DNA of 64,000 bases from Clostridiales bacterium (GTDB lineage Bacteria; Bacillota; Clostridia; Oscillospirales; Oscillospiraceae), in NCBI GenBank assembly GCA_004557735.1, contig SFFV01000002.1, positions 62,001 to 126,000 of the forward strand. The letters are read 5' to 3'. The number at the start of each line of letters is the position of its first letter. The first letter of the stretch is position 1. This document shows, one piece after another, positions 16,109-22,726 of the stretch. The translations under genes and the position numbers were made by a program. The notes under the pieces were generated by a model. The model searched no databases, was not told where the DNA came from, and worked only from the letters and a program-made list of their open reading frames with translations.

Positions 16109-16860
16109 AGCGTTGCCAGATAAAACGCCGGATTCAGATAAACGCCGTCGTGCGTCAACTCAAAATGGAGATGCGGGCCGGTCACCCTGCCGGTTGCGCC
16201 GACAAGCGCGATCTTCTCCCCGGCAAAGACCTTTTGTCCTTCTTCCACATAGATCTGGCCGCAATGCGCATACATCGTCGCATACCCGTCCTCGTGCTCT
16301 ACACGGAGAAATTTTCCGTTGGTCCCGTTTTCGCCGACCTCCGTTACCGTTCCCGCCGCAAAGCAGACGATGTCGTCGCCGGAGTTTGCTGCAAGATCCG
16401 TGCCGTAGTGGAACTTTGTCTCATTATCGATCGGGTGCAGCCGGTAACCGAAATCGGAGGATACCCTGGCGGAAAGCGGCCGAACAAAGGAAAACTGGGG
16501 CATTGGCGCGTCGTAGGATACATTGGCCGGAACGCCGAGATCGACGAACGGCTGCTGTTCCTCCATAAACGCCGCCATTGCCTCCTCCACAGCGGGGGAC
16601 AGCTCTTCCGTATCGGCCGGTTCCACGAGACCGAGGAACTCCGCGGCGTTGATCGTGACCGTGACCGGCATCGCGGTATTGTCTGCCGCTTCCGTCACAG
16701 ACGTGACGGTCTCCTCCGTCTGATAGTCTGCTCTGTGAAGTTTTTTTTCGATCGTTCGAATCGTTTCGGATGTGCGGGCAGGGAAGAGCAGCTTTGCGGC
16801 AGCCGCCGCTACGAACAGTCCGGCTGCCACATAGATGGTTGCGCGTTTTGCACGTTTCAT
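16105..16860 (-). CDS. M23 peptidase, sporulation type (SpoIVFA or SpoIIQ-like)
   Basis: 251 residues: an N-terminal transmembrane helix (residues 7-25), a coiled/acidic linker and a C-terminal LytM domain. All LytM residues are present: His151 and Asp155 (FHYGTDL), His199 (MYAHC), His230 and His232 (GPHLHFEL). Coupling to spoIVFB suggests SpoIVFA, the anchoring regulator of the protease; topology and intact zinc site also fit clostridial SpoIIQ, the SpoIIIAH partner. The sequence does not decide between them. Unlike Bacillus SpoIIQ it should be an active endopeptidase. Confidence 0.75.
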   Translation of the reverse strand: MKRAKRATIYVAAGLFVAAAAAKLLFPARTSETIRTIEKKLHRADYQTEETVTSVTEAADNTAMPVTVTINAAEFLGLVEPADTEELSPAVEEAMAAFMEEQQPFVDLGVPANVSYDAPMPQFSFVRPLSARVSSDFGYRLHPIDNETKFHYGTDLAANSGDDIVCFAAGTVTEVGENGTNGKFLRVEHEDGYATMYAHCGQIYVEEGQKVFAGEKIALVGATGRVTGPHLHFELTHDGVYLNPAFYLATL

Positions 16861-16881
16861 TCCAAATCACACTCCTGCCAA

Positions 16882-16910
16882 AGCGTATTCGGACGAGTCA
16901 CAAGCTATGA
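16882..16910 (-). promoter_or_regulatory. Candidate sigma-E promoter of the M23-spoIVFB operon
   Basis: Minus strand TCATAGC (16904-16910), 14 bases, AATACGCT (16882-16889). It partly matches the sigma-E boxes and sits about 20 bases before the start. Weak match. Confidence 0.35.
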
Positions 16911-16924
16911 ATCCTTTTTCTCGC

Positions 16925-16953
16925 TTGACATTTTGGGTATATTTTGGTAGAGT
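16925..16953 (+). promoter_or_regulatory. Promoter of tRNA-Gly
   Basis: TTGACA (16925-16930), 17-base spacer, TAGAGT (16948-16953). The tRNA starts 20 bases downstream. Confidence 0.75.
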
Positions 16954-16972
16954 ACACCAGTAAACAGAACAC

Positions 16973-17046
16973 GCGGATATAGTTCATCGGTAGAACGACG
17001 GCTTCCCAAGCCGTAGAGGTGGGTTCGACTCCCATTATCCGCTCCA
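16973..17046 (+). tRNA. tRNA-Gly (anticodon CCC)
   Basis: Cloverleaf is complete: acceptor stem GCGGATA / TATCCGC (7 bp), D-arm, anticodon stem ACGGC / GCCGT with loop TTCCCAA (anticodon CCC), T-arm GTGGG-TTCGACT-CCCAT, discriminator T and an encoded CCA. The gene has its own promoter and a perfect terminator-like hairpin 5 bases downstream. It adjoins a mobile-element remnant, and tRNA 3' ends are common integration sites. Confidence 0.95.
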
Positions 17047-17050
17047 ACGG

Positions 17051-17096
17051 AAAACCCCTTGAAATGCTCAAAAAACGGGCAATTTCAAGGGGTTTT
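17051..17096 (+). terminator. Hairpin terminator after tRNA-Gly
   Basis: A perfect 15-bp inverted repeat, AAAACCCCTTGAAAT / ATTTCAAGGGGTTTT, separated by 16 bases. The T tail is short and part of the stem. Confidence 0.75.
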
Positions 17097-17118
17097 GGCA
17101 TTATCAAGCGTGAAATAA

Positions 17119-17199
17119 TTGCGTTCGCACAATCTTCAGACGGCGGACGCCTACGCCGGGCTGAACTGGTTTTCAGAGGACGCGGCGGTACAGGAGTAG
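17119..17199 (+). pseudogene. Short C-terminal remnant of an element protein
   Basis: The frame reads NLQTADAYAGLNWFSEDAAV before a stop at 17197-17199. The composition looks like the end of a real protein, but only 26 codons remain between stops and no ribosome site precedes it. It lies between the tRNA-Gly terminator and the larger remnant. I take it as debris of a mobile element; the parent protein is not recognised. Confidence 0.35.
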
Positions 17200-17491
17200 G
17201 GCAGCACTGAATCTTGCGGATGATTTTTACCGGAACATTCAGGAATTGACATATATATGGAACACTCGTGGAATACTGCGGGGCTGTATACAGTTTCCAT
17301 GCCGAACGGGATATAAAAACCGGGCGAGCCGCCCCACAGACTCTACATGCTGTGGTAAACGGTGCCGAAAACGACACCGCCAACGGTTCGCCCGGATACA
17401 GAGAAAACTCCGGCCCTGCTGCGGGCACACAAAGCGCCAACATTGACAGTAACGCCGCCGCTCCCTCTATGAAAAATATACGCTACGCAGA

Positions 17492-17528
17492 GGGGAAAAG
17501 TCAAGGAAAATCTTCCGGCCGGGCGAGC
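17492..17528 (+). repeat. Direct repeat, copy 1 (with copy 2 at 18370-18405)
   Basis: The stretch beginning GGGAAAAGTCAAGGAAAA and ending TTCCGGCCGGGCGAG recurs about 880 bases downstream with three differences. Both copies are in frame and encode ESQGK/GKSQGK-(S/T)SGRAS. It may be a repeated linker in the polyvalent protein or a recombination scar. Confidence 0.75.
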
Positions 17529-18369
17529 ATTGTCACGCTGCCGGACGGAACAAAGGGGTATTTCAGCAAGCGCGACACACCATCATTAAGCGCTGGACAA
17601 GCGGCGAAGAGATGATGCCGAGGGAGCTTTACCGGAACACCGCTGGGAAGATCGAAGCGAGGGACACGGCAAACCGCCGGAAGTTGACAGCCGAAGAGCG
17701 AAGAAAAACGCCGCCCGATCTGGGCGACGCGGATACCGTGTTTGCGGACAGAGGCAATGTTAACTACATGAGAGCGGAAAAGGCTGCATATGACGAAGAA
17801 ACCGCCAGCATAAAAGAACAGATCATCCGAAACCAAGAAACACTCAACAAAATGGCGGTTGTATCGAAAAAGACCGTGCCAACCAATTTACGAAGCAAAC
17901 CAAAAGCGGCGGAATGGGCTATCAATGAGCTGAATACAAGACCGGAGTATGTAGACCGGCGAGGACTCGGCAAAGTGGATGTAAGCCAAAAAGCAATAAG
18001 AGAAGCGGTGAAGTACGCGGATACTCCTGCTGAAAAAGCAGCTCTTGTTGCAGCCCCCGATGTAATAAAGCGCGGTATTGAGGTTGGCGGGCATAATGAC
18101 CACAAAAGCAGGAGAAAAGCAACGATGACTATTGCGGCGCCTGTGGAACTGAATGGACAGCGCGGGAATATGGCGGTTGTGATAAATCTGCGAGGAAACA
18201 AATACTATGCCCATAGAATCTTGACACCGGATGGATCGGTTTTTGAGTTTGAGCAGAGCATGGAAATGAAAAAAGATACGGAACGAGAATCGCAAAGGGG
18301 AGTGACCGTATCCGGCTCTCTTGCCAATGCCACAAGTTCCGTATTTATAAACACTATACGCTCCTCCGA

Positions 18370-18405
18370 GAGGGAAAGTCAAGGAAAAACTTCCGGCCGG
18401 GCAAG
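18370..18405 (+). repeat. Direct repeat, copy 2
   Basis: Second copy of the repeat at 17492-17528: GGGAAAGTCAAGGAAAAA then CTTCCGGCCGGGCAAG, encoding ESQGKTSGRAS. Confidence 0.75.
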
Positions 18406-18637
18406 TACGCAGGTGGAGAGCCGCGAATACGCCGAGCTGAGGCGCGAGTATGAGCGCCGCGCAAAGGCGTGGAATGAAGCAAACGACCGGAACGACGAGA
18501 GCTTCCCGTTTGCCTCCGAACTGCGGTGGATCACAGACGCCGAGAAGCGGCTGAAAGAGATGAAAGAGGCCGGAGAGACGCGCAAGCGCCGGGGTTCTCG
18601 GGGATCCCGAAGAATCCTCCGCCAAAGAGTACTGCGG

Positions 18638-20683
18638 TCAGTGAAAAACAAGATTGATGAGCATACACAGCAGCGCGCCGCAAAGCGTGGGGAGCGCAGC
18701 GGCGAGCGCCGTCCACGTCCAGCTTCCGGTCTCCTTCTTTACGGAGAGCAGCGTTGTGGAGCACGGCCAGTGTATCAGCGTAAAGACGATGACGCACGCC
18801 GCCGTTTTTTCTGTCCAGCCGTTCGCGAGCAGTATCCCGTTCATTGCCGAGGCCGAGAGCGTCCGGTTTAGCGCTCCCTCGGCCATATAGATCATCATGG
18901 CGATGGGGATCACCGTTTCATTAGCCGGAAAGCCCAGAACGAATGCCAGCAGGATCACGCCATCCATGCCAAGGAGCCGCCCGACCGGATCAATTGTATC
19001 CGACAGATACCGCAGCAAAGCGACATTCCCAACGGAAATATTCCCAAGCAGCCAGAGGATCAGTCCGGCAGGCGCGGCAACGGCGGCAGCCCGCCCCAGC
19101 ACAAATACCGTCCGGTCAAGAAGCGAGCGGACAAGAATTTTGCCGAGCTGCGGCCGTCGGTACGGCGGCAGTTCCAGAATATAGGAGGACGGTTCGCCGC
19201 GCAGCACCGTGGCGGATAAAAGCCGTGTCGCGCCAAAGGTCGCGGCAATGCCGAGACAAACGACGCCTGTCAGCAGAAGCGCGGAAACAACAGGCTCGCC
19301 CGGGGAAAAGAAAGCGCCAAGCAGAAAAATCAAAATAGGAAAGCGCCCGTTGCAAGGGACAAAGCTGTTTGTGAGTATGGCAAGCAGCCGCTCGCGCGGC
19401 GAATCGATGATCCGGCAGCCGACAACGCCGGCGGCGTTGCAGCCAAATCCCATCGCCATCGTCAGCGCCTGTTTGCCGCATGCGCGGCAGCGCTCAAACG
19501 GTTTATCAAGATTGAACGCGATTCGCGGCAGATAGCCGACATCCTCAAGAAGCGTAAACAGCGGAAAGAAGATCGCCATCGGCGGCAGCATAACGGATAC
19601 GACCCATGCCGTCACCCGGTATACGCCGAGGATCAGCGCATCATGCAGCCAAAGCGGAAGCCCGGCGGCAAGCAGCCAGCGCGAGAGAATATCGCTGAAC
19701 CCGAACAGCACGGAGGAAAGCACTGCCGAAGGATAGTTTGCGCCCTGTACCGTCAGATAGAAGAGGATCAGCAGCAACAGCAGCATGATCGGAACGCCGA
19801 ATTTCTTTCCGGTCAGGATACGGTCGGCCTTCCTGTCACGGGAAAAGCCGTTCCGACGCTCTGCGTAAACGACTTGCGATGCAATTTCGGCAGCATGGCG
19901 GAGAAGCACAGTCGCCGCGGCGGTTTCGGCGTTTTCTTCGGAACGGTCGATACGCTCGCACCCAAGACGAATTGCCTCTCTGAGAAAAGGATCCTCCGCC
20001 AGAGGCCGCCCGAGCTTTTCCTCTATTGTGCGGACGGCGGAATCACCGCCAAGCAAAAGCTGCATTGCGACCCACCGGTGATTTGGCGTCCTCTCGGGAA
20101 GCAGCTCATCCAGCCGCGCCGCGATTGAAAAGAGTCCGGCTTCGATCGTCTCGTTATAGCGTACCGGAACGGATTCGCGGCGATTCTCCCGCGCGGCGGC
20201 GAGCGCCGCGCGCAGCAGGGGAGGGAGCGTTTTCTTTTGCCGTGCGCTCGTTCCGACAACGCGCACGCCGAGCAGCTGCGATAACCGCGGAATATCCACC
20301 GTAATGCCCCGCTTTTCGGCCTCATCCATCAGATTTACGCACACAACAACGCGGTCCGTGATTTCCATGACCTGCAGAGCAAGATAGAGATTCCGCTCAA
20401 GCGCCGTAGCGTCGCAGACGACGATCACCGCATCCGCGCTGCCGAAGGAGATATATTCCGCCGCGACCTCCTCTTCCGGCGAATGGGCGGAGAGGGAATA
20501 TGTTCCCGGCAGATCGACGAGCTCAACGGCAGAACCGTCAAGGCTGCACGATCCCGACGCAGTTGCGACCGTTTTCCCCGGCCAGTTTCCTGTATGCTGG
20601 TGCAAGCCGGTCAGGGCGTTGAAAAGCGAGCTTTTCCCCACGTTCGGATTTCCCACCAGTGCAAAACGGTAAGCCTCCGCCAT
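18638..20683 (-). CDS. feoB: Ferrous iron transport protein B
   Basis: 681 residues. The N-terminal G domain has G1 GNPNVGKSSL, G3 DLPGTYSL and G4 VNLMDEA, followed by a helical GDI-like region and about ten transmembrane segments with the Gate motifs (GCNAAGV, FVPCNGRFPIL) and a C-terminal PCSTTLL segment. FeoB is the Fe(II) permease of anaerobes. Its ATG overlaps the feoA stop by one base. The 3' end runs 7 bases into the mobile-element remnant, but the FeoB C-terminus looks intact. Confidence 0.95.
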   Translation of the reverse strand: MAEAYRFALVGNPNVGKSSLFNALTGLHQHTGNWPGKTVATASGSCSLDGSAVELVDLPGTYSLSAHSPEEEVAAEYISFGSADAVIVVCDATALERNLYLALQVMEITDRVVVCVNLMDEAEKRGITVDIPRLSQLLGVRVVGTSARQKKTLPPLLRAALAAARENRRESVPVRYNETIEAGLFSIAARLDELLPERTPNHRWVAMQLLLGGDSAVRTIEEKLGRPLAEDPFLREAIRLGCERIDRSEENAETAAATVLLRHAAEIASQVVYAERRNGFSRDRKADRILTGKKFGVPIMLLLLLILFYLTVQGANYPSAVLSSVLFGFSDILSRWLLAAGLPLWLHDALILGVYRVTAWVVSVMLPPMAIFFPLFTLLEDVGYLPRIAFNLDKPFERCRACGKQALTMAMGFGCNAAGVVGCRIIDSPRERLLAILTNSFVPCNGRFPILIFLLGAFFSPGEPVVSALLLTGVVCLGIAATFGATRLLSATVLRGEPSSYILELPPYRRPQLGKILVRSLLDRTVFVLGRAAAVAAPAGLILWLLGNISVGNVALLRYLSDTIDPVGRLLGMDGVILLAFVLGFPANETVIPIAMMIYMAEGALNRTLSASAMNGILLANGWTEKTAACVIVFTLIHWPCSTTLLSVKKETGSWTWTALAAALPTLCGALLCMLINLVFH

Positions 20684-20934
20684 TACGAATCCGCCCCGTC
20701 AGGAAGACGGACGAGCACGGAAGCCCCGTCCCCGGCGCGCAGCGCGATTACTGTGCCGCAGATTTCGTAGGCCGTCGGATCGCCGAACATGCTGTGAAAG
20801 AGACATTGTATTCCCGCTCCCTCCGCAAAACCAAGATCGAGAAGGCGGCGGCTTAAAAGGCACTCCGAATGTATTCCTGCTATAATTCCCTGTGTGCCCG
20901 GCGTCATTTTTCCCAGAGGAATGATCGATTGCAT
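20683..20934 (-). CDS. feoA: Ferrous iron transport protein A
   Basis: 83 residues, SH3-like FeoA fold: GTQGIIAGIHSECLLSRRLLD, then the GLFRGTEI-like position (AEGAGIQCLF) and IALRAGDGASVLVRL at the end. FeoA is a cytoplasmic accessory protein that promotes FeoB function. It starts the feoAB operon. Confidence 0.92.
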   Translation of the reverse strand: MQSIIPLGKMTPGTQGIIAGIHSECLLSRRLLDLGFAEGAGIQCLFHSMFGDPTAYEICGTVIALRAGDGASVLVRLPDGADS

Positions 20935-21000
20935 GGCAGAATCAGCCCTTTCCGGTAACTTCTTTCCCTTTATTCTATTCCGCCGTCTCTTTCCGGTTCC

Positions 21001-21029
21001 TTGACTTTTCGCGCTGAAGCGTCTACCAT
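21001..21029 (+). promoter_or_regulatory. Promoter of the Nudix gene
   Basis: TTGACT (21001-21006), 17-base spacer, TACCAT (21024-21029), 33 bases before the ATG. Confidence 0.5.
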
Positions 21030-21062
21030 GTAATAAAATATAAAAGCAATGAGGATAGGATC

Positions 21063-21470
21063 ATGGTGGAAGTCGTTGCAGCGCTTGTCCGCACTAAGGA
21101 AAACCCACGGCGCTTTCTCATCTGCCAGCGCCCGGCGCATAAGGCGCGGGGACTGCTCTGGGAATTTGTCGGCGGCAAGGTCGAGCCGGGAGAAACAATG
21201 CAGGAAGCCCTTGTGCGCGAATGCCGGGAGGAACTGGGCGTTACCGTCTCCGTCGGTAATGTATATATGGAGTTGACGCATGATTATCCCGATCTCACCG
21301 TCCATCTGACGCTTTTTCACGCGGAGATCACCGACGGCGTGCCGCAGCTTTTGGAGCATAACGCCATTTGCTGGATCGCACCGGAGGAAATTGACGGCTA
21401 TGACTTCTGTCCGGCGGACGAAGAGATCCTCGCCCGGCTCCGGCTGGAGGGAAAAACGGCGGCGAAATAA
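21063..21470 (+). CDS. mutT: Nudix hydrolase, MutT/8-oxo-dGTP diphosphatase type
   Basis: 135 residues. A complete Nudix box reads GKVEPGETMQEALVRECREE followed by LGV, and RFLICQRPAHKARGLLWEF before it matches MutT-like enzymes that clear 8-oxo-dGTP. The LEHNAICWIAPEEI region near the C-terminus is typical of the family. Single-gene unit with GAGGATAGGA before the ATG. Exact substrate is inferred. Confidence 0.85.
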   Translation: MVEVVAALVRTKENPRRFLICQRPAHKARGLLWEFVGGKVEPGETMQEALVRECREELGVTVSVGNVYMELTHDYPDLTVHLTLFHAEITDGVPQLLEHNAICWIAPEEIDGYDFCPADEEILARLRLEGKTAAK

Positions 21471-21488
21471 TTCTTTCGCCGCCGTTTT
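21453..21488. terminator. Bidirectional terminator between the Nudix gene and cotJC
   Basis: AAAACGGCGGCGAAA / TTTCGCCGCCGTTTT, a perfect 15-bp stem that begins inside the last codons of the Nudix gene. T runs occur on both sides. Confidence 0.9.
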
Positions 21489-21495
21489 TTCGGCT

Positions 21496-22095
21496 TCAGC
21501 GTCCGGGGAATGCCGGGTTCATATAGTAGACGTTGTTCTGGTTGAGCTTTTCCGTCACAAGCCCCAGCGCCTCGCCGAAGCGCTGGTAGTGGACGACCTC
21601 CCGCTCGCGCAGGAAGCGGATAACGTTGTTTACATCGGGATCATCCGAAAGCCGGAGAATATTATCGTAGGTAGCGCGCGCCTTCTGCTCGGCGGCAAGG
21701 TCCTCTGTGAGATCGGCGATCACATCGCCGCTGACGGCGATGCTGATCGCGTTCCACGGCACGCCCGCCGCCGCCTGCGGAAATACGCCGAGCGTATGAT
21801 CGACAAAATATGCGTCAAAGCCCTGCGCCTTGATTTCTTCCGGCGTCAGATTCCGGGTGAGCTGGTGGACGATCGAGCCGACCATCTCCAGGTGACCGAG
21901 CTCTTCCGTGCCGATGTCGGTAAGGATTCCCTTGACTTCGTCGCTCGGCATGGCAAAGCGCTGACTTAAATAGCGGAGCGATGCGCCAAGCTCCCCGTTC
22001 GGCCCGCCGTACTGCGAGATGATGACCTTGGCAAGCGCCGGGTTCGTATTGGCGATTCGTACCGGGTACTGCAGATTCTTCTTATAAATAAACAT
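21496..22095 (-). CDS. cotJC: Spore coat protein CotJC, manganese-catalase fold
   Basis: 199 residues with the ferritin-like four-helix fold of Mn-catalases: metal-binding ILTDIGTEELGHLEMV (Glu and His) and a second set in AEQKARATYDNIL and REREVVHYQRFGE. CotJC is a spore-coat-associated protein, possibly a catalase, made in the mother cell. GGAGGGTTG lies before the ATG. It follows the fused cotJA-cotJB gene by 3 bases. Confidence 0.92.
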   Translation of the reverse strand: MFIYKKNLQYPVRIANTNPALAKVIISQYGGPNGELGASLRYLSQRFAMPSDEVKGILTDIGTEELGHLEMVGSIVHQLTRNLTPEEIKAQGFDAYFVDHTLGVFPQAAAGVPWNAISIAVSGDVIADLTEDLAAEQKARATYDNILRLSDDPDVNNVIRFLREREVVHYQRFGEALGLVTEKLNQNNVYYMNPAFPGR

Positions 22096-22098
22096 GCG

Positions 22099-22551
22099 TC
22101 AACCCTCCATGCTGCCGCGGTACTCCCACGGCCAGGGGCTTTTCAGCCAGGTATACGTTTCCGCGTTGAGAAGATCCCGCTTGGTGATCGGCCCGTAGAG
22201 TCTGGCATAGCGCTGCGCGCCCTCCTCGGCAAGCCGGAGAAAATCCTGATAGGCGGCGAACGCCTCCGTATCGCCGGGATGCGTGTCGAGATACAGCGAC
22301 AGATCGTGTGCGGCAAAATCGATCGCCATTAGTTCGGCAAGCGGAACGTTCGGCGCCGCATCGTTGACCATGTTTCCGAGAGGAAGATCCAGTCCCGGGA
22401 ACAGGGTGCCGCGCGCAAGCGCTTTGTCCGGCTCATACTGTGCCTGCGCATTTTCCTGCGCGGGAACAATCCCGACCGCCAGCGGCGCGCAGGGCGGCAA
22501 AGCGCCGCATTTATATCCGCAGACGGTCTCGGCGGATTGCTTATTATTCAA
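22099..22551 (-). CDS. CotJA-CotJB fusion protein (spore coat)
   Basis: 150 residues. The first part (PPCAPLAVGIVPAQENAQAQ, YEPDKALARGTLFPGLDLPL) is CotJA. The second part (MAIDFAAHDLSLYLDTHPGD, DFLRLAEEGAQRYARLYGPI, LKSPWPWEY) is CotJB. In other sporeformers these are two adjacent genes. I chose TTG at 22551, which has GGAGGA eight bases upstream; an upstream in-frame ATG at 22665 lacks a ribosome site and would cross the divergent promoter. Joined products would tie the two partners of the CotJ complex. Confidence 0.85.
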   Translation of the reverse strand: MNNKQSAETVCGYKCGALPPCAPLAVGIVPAQENAQAQYEPDKALARGTLFPGLDLPLGNMVNDAAPNVPLAELMAIDFAAHDLSLYLDTHPGDTEAFAAYQDFLRLAEEGAQRYARLYGPITKRDLLNAETYTWLKSPWPWEYRGSMEG

Positions 22552-22596
22552 AACGATTCCTCCATATTTCGGGATAGAGAGCGACGCTCTCAGCCC

Positions 22597-22604
22597 ATCG
22601 TATG
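22597..22604 (-). promoter_or_regulatory. Candidate sporulation (sigma-E/K) -10 box for the cotJ operon
   Basis: Minus strand CATACGAT, preceded by G, matches the sigma-E (CATACAnT) and sigma-K (GCATAnnnT) -10 consensus. The -35 region is not convincing. It lies about 45 bases before the TTG start. Confidence 0.4.
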
Positions 22605-22651
22605 CCGAAAGAAATCTTTGTGACCTTTTTTTGAAAAACTTAAAATCGCGG

Positions 22652-22679
22652 TTGCTTTTTGGCATGTAGATGATATACT
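22652..22679 (+). promoter_or_regulatory. Promoter of the P-type ATPase homologue
   Basis: TTGCTT (22652-22657), 16-base spacer, TATACT (22674-22679), 47 bases before the ATG at 22727. Confidence 0.6.
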
Positions 22680-22726
22680 ATTATGTAAAGTGGAATATTA
22701 CGGAACCATGGGATGGAGTTAACGAT

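Larger units (their letters stand above)
17268..18644 (+). pseudogene. Frameshifted phage/ICE-type polyvalent protein remnant
   Basis: Three reading frames join into one plausible protein. Frame one ends (17615) with KGYFSKRDT; a shift at a GACACACC dinucleotide run near 17573 continues it as IIKRWTSGEEMMPRELYRNT in the frame that is open from 17612. A second shift near 18583 restores GVLGDPEESSAKEYCGQ and a stop at 18642-18644, overlapping the feoB end by 7 bases. The middle part (KKTVPTNLRSKPKAAEWAI, TIAAPVELNGQRGNMAVVIN, NKYYAHRILTPDGSVFEFE) resembles domains of large polyvalent proteins of phages and conjugative elements, possibly a BECR/RelE-like nuclease domain. There is no N-terminal start of normal kind. 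Family name is uncertain. Confidence 0.55.

Noticed and set aside
17612..18871. Intact 419-residue gene running into feoB
   Set aside because: Its last 75 codons are antisense to feoB with low-complexity basic sequence; a shifted frame with a natural end at 18644 fits better.
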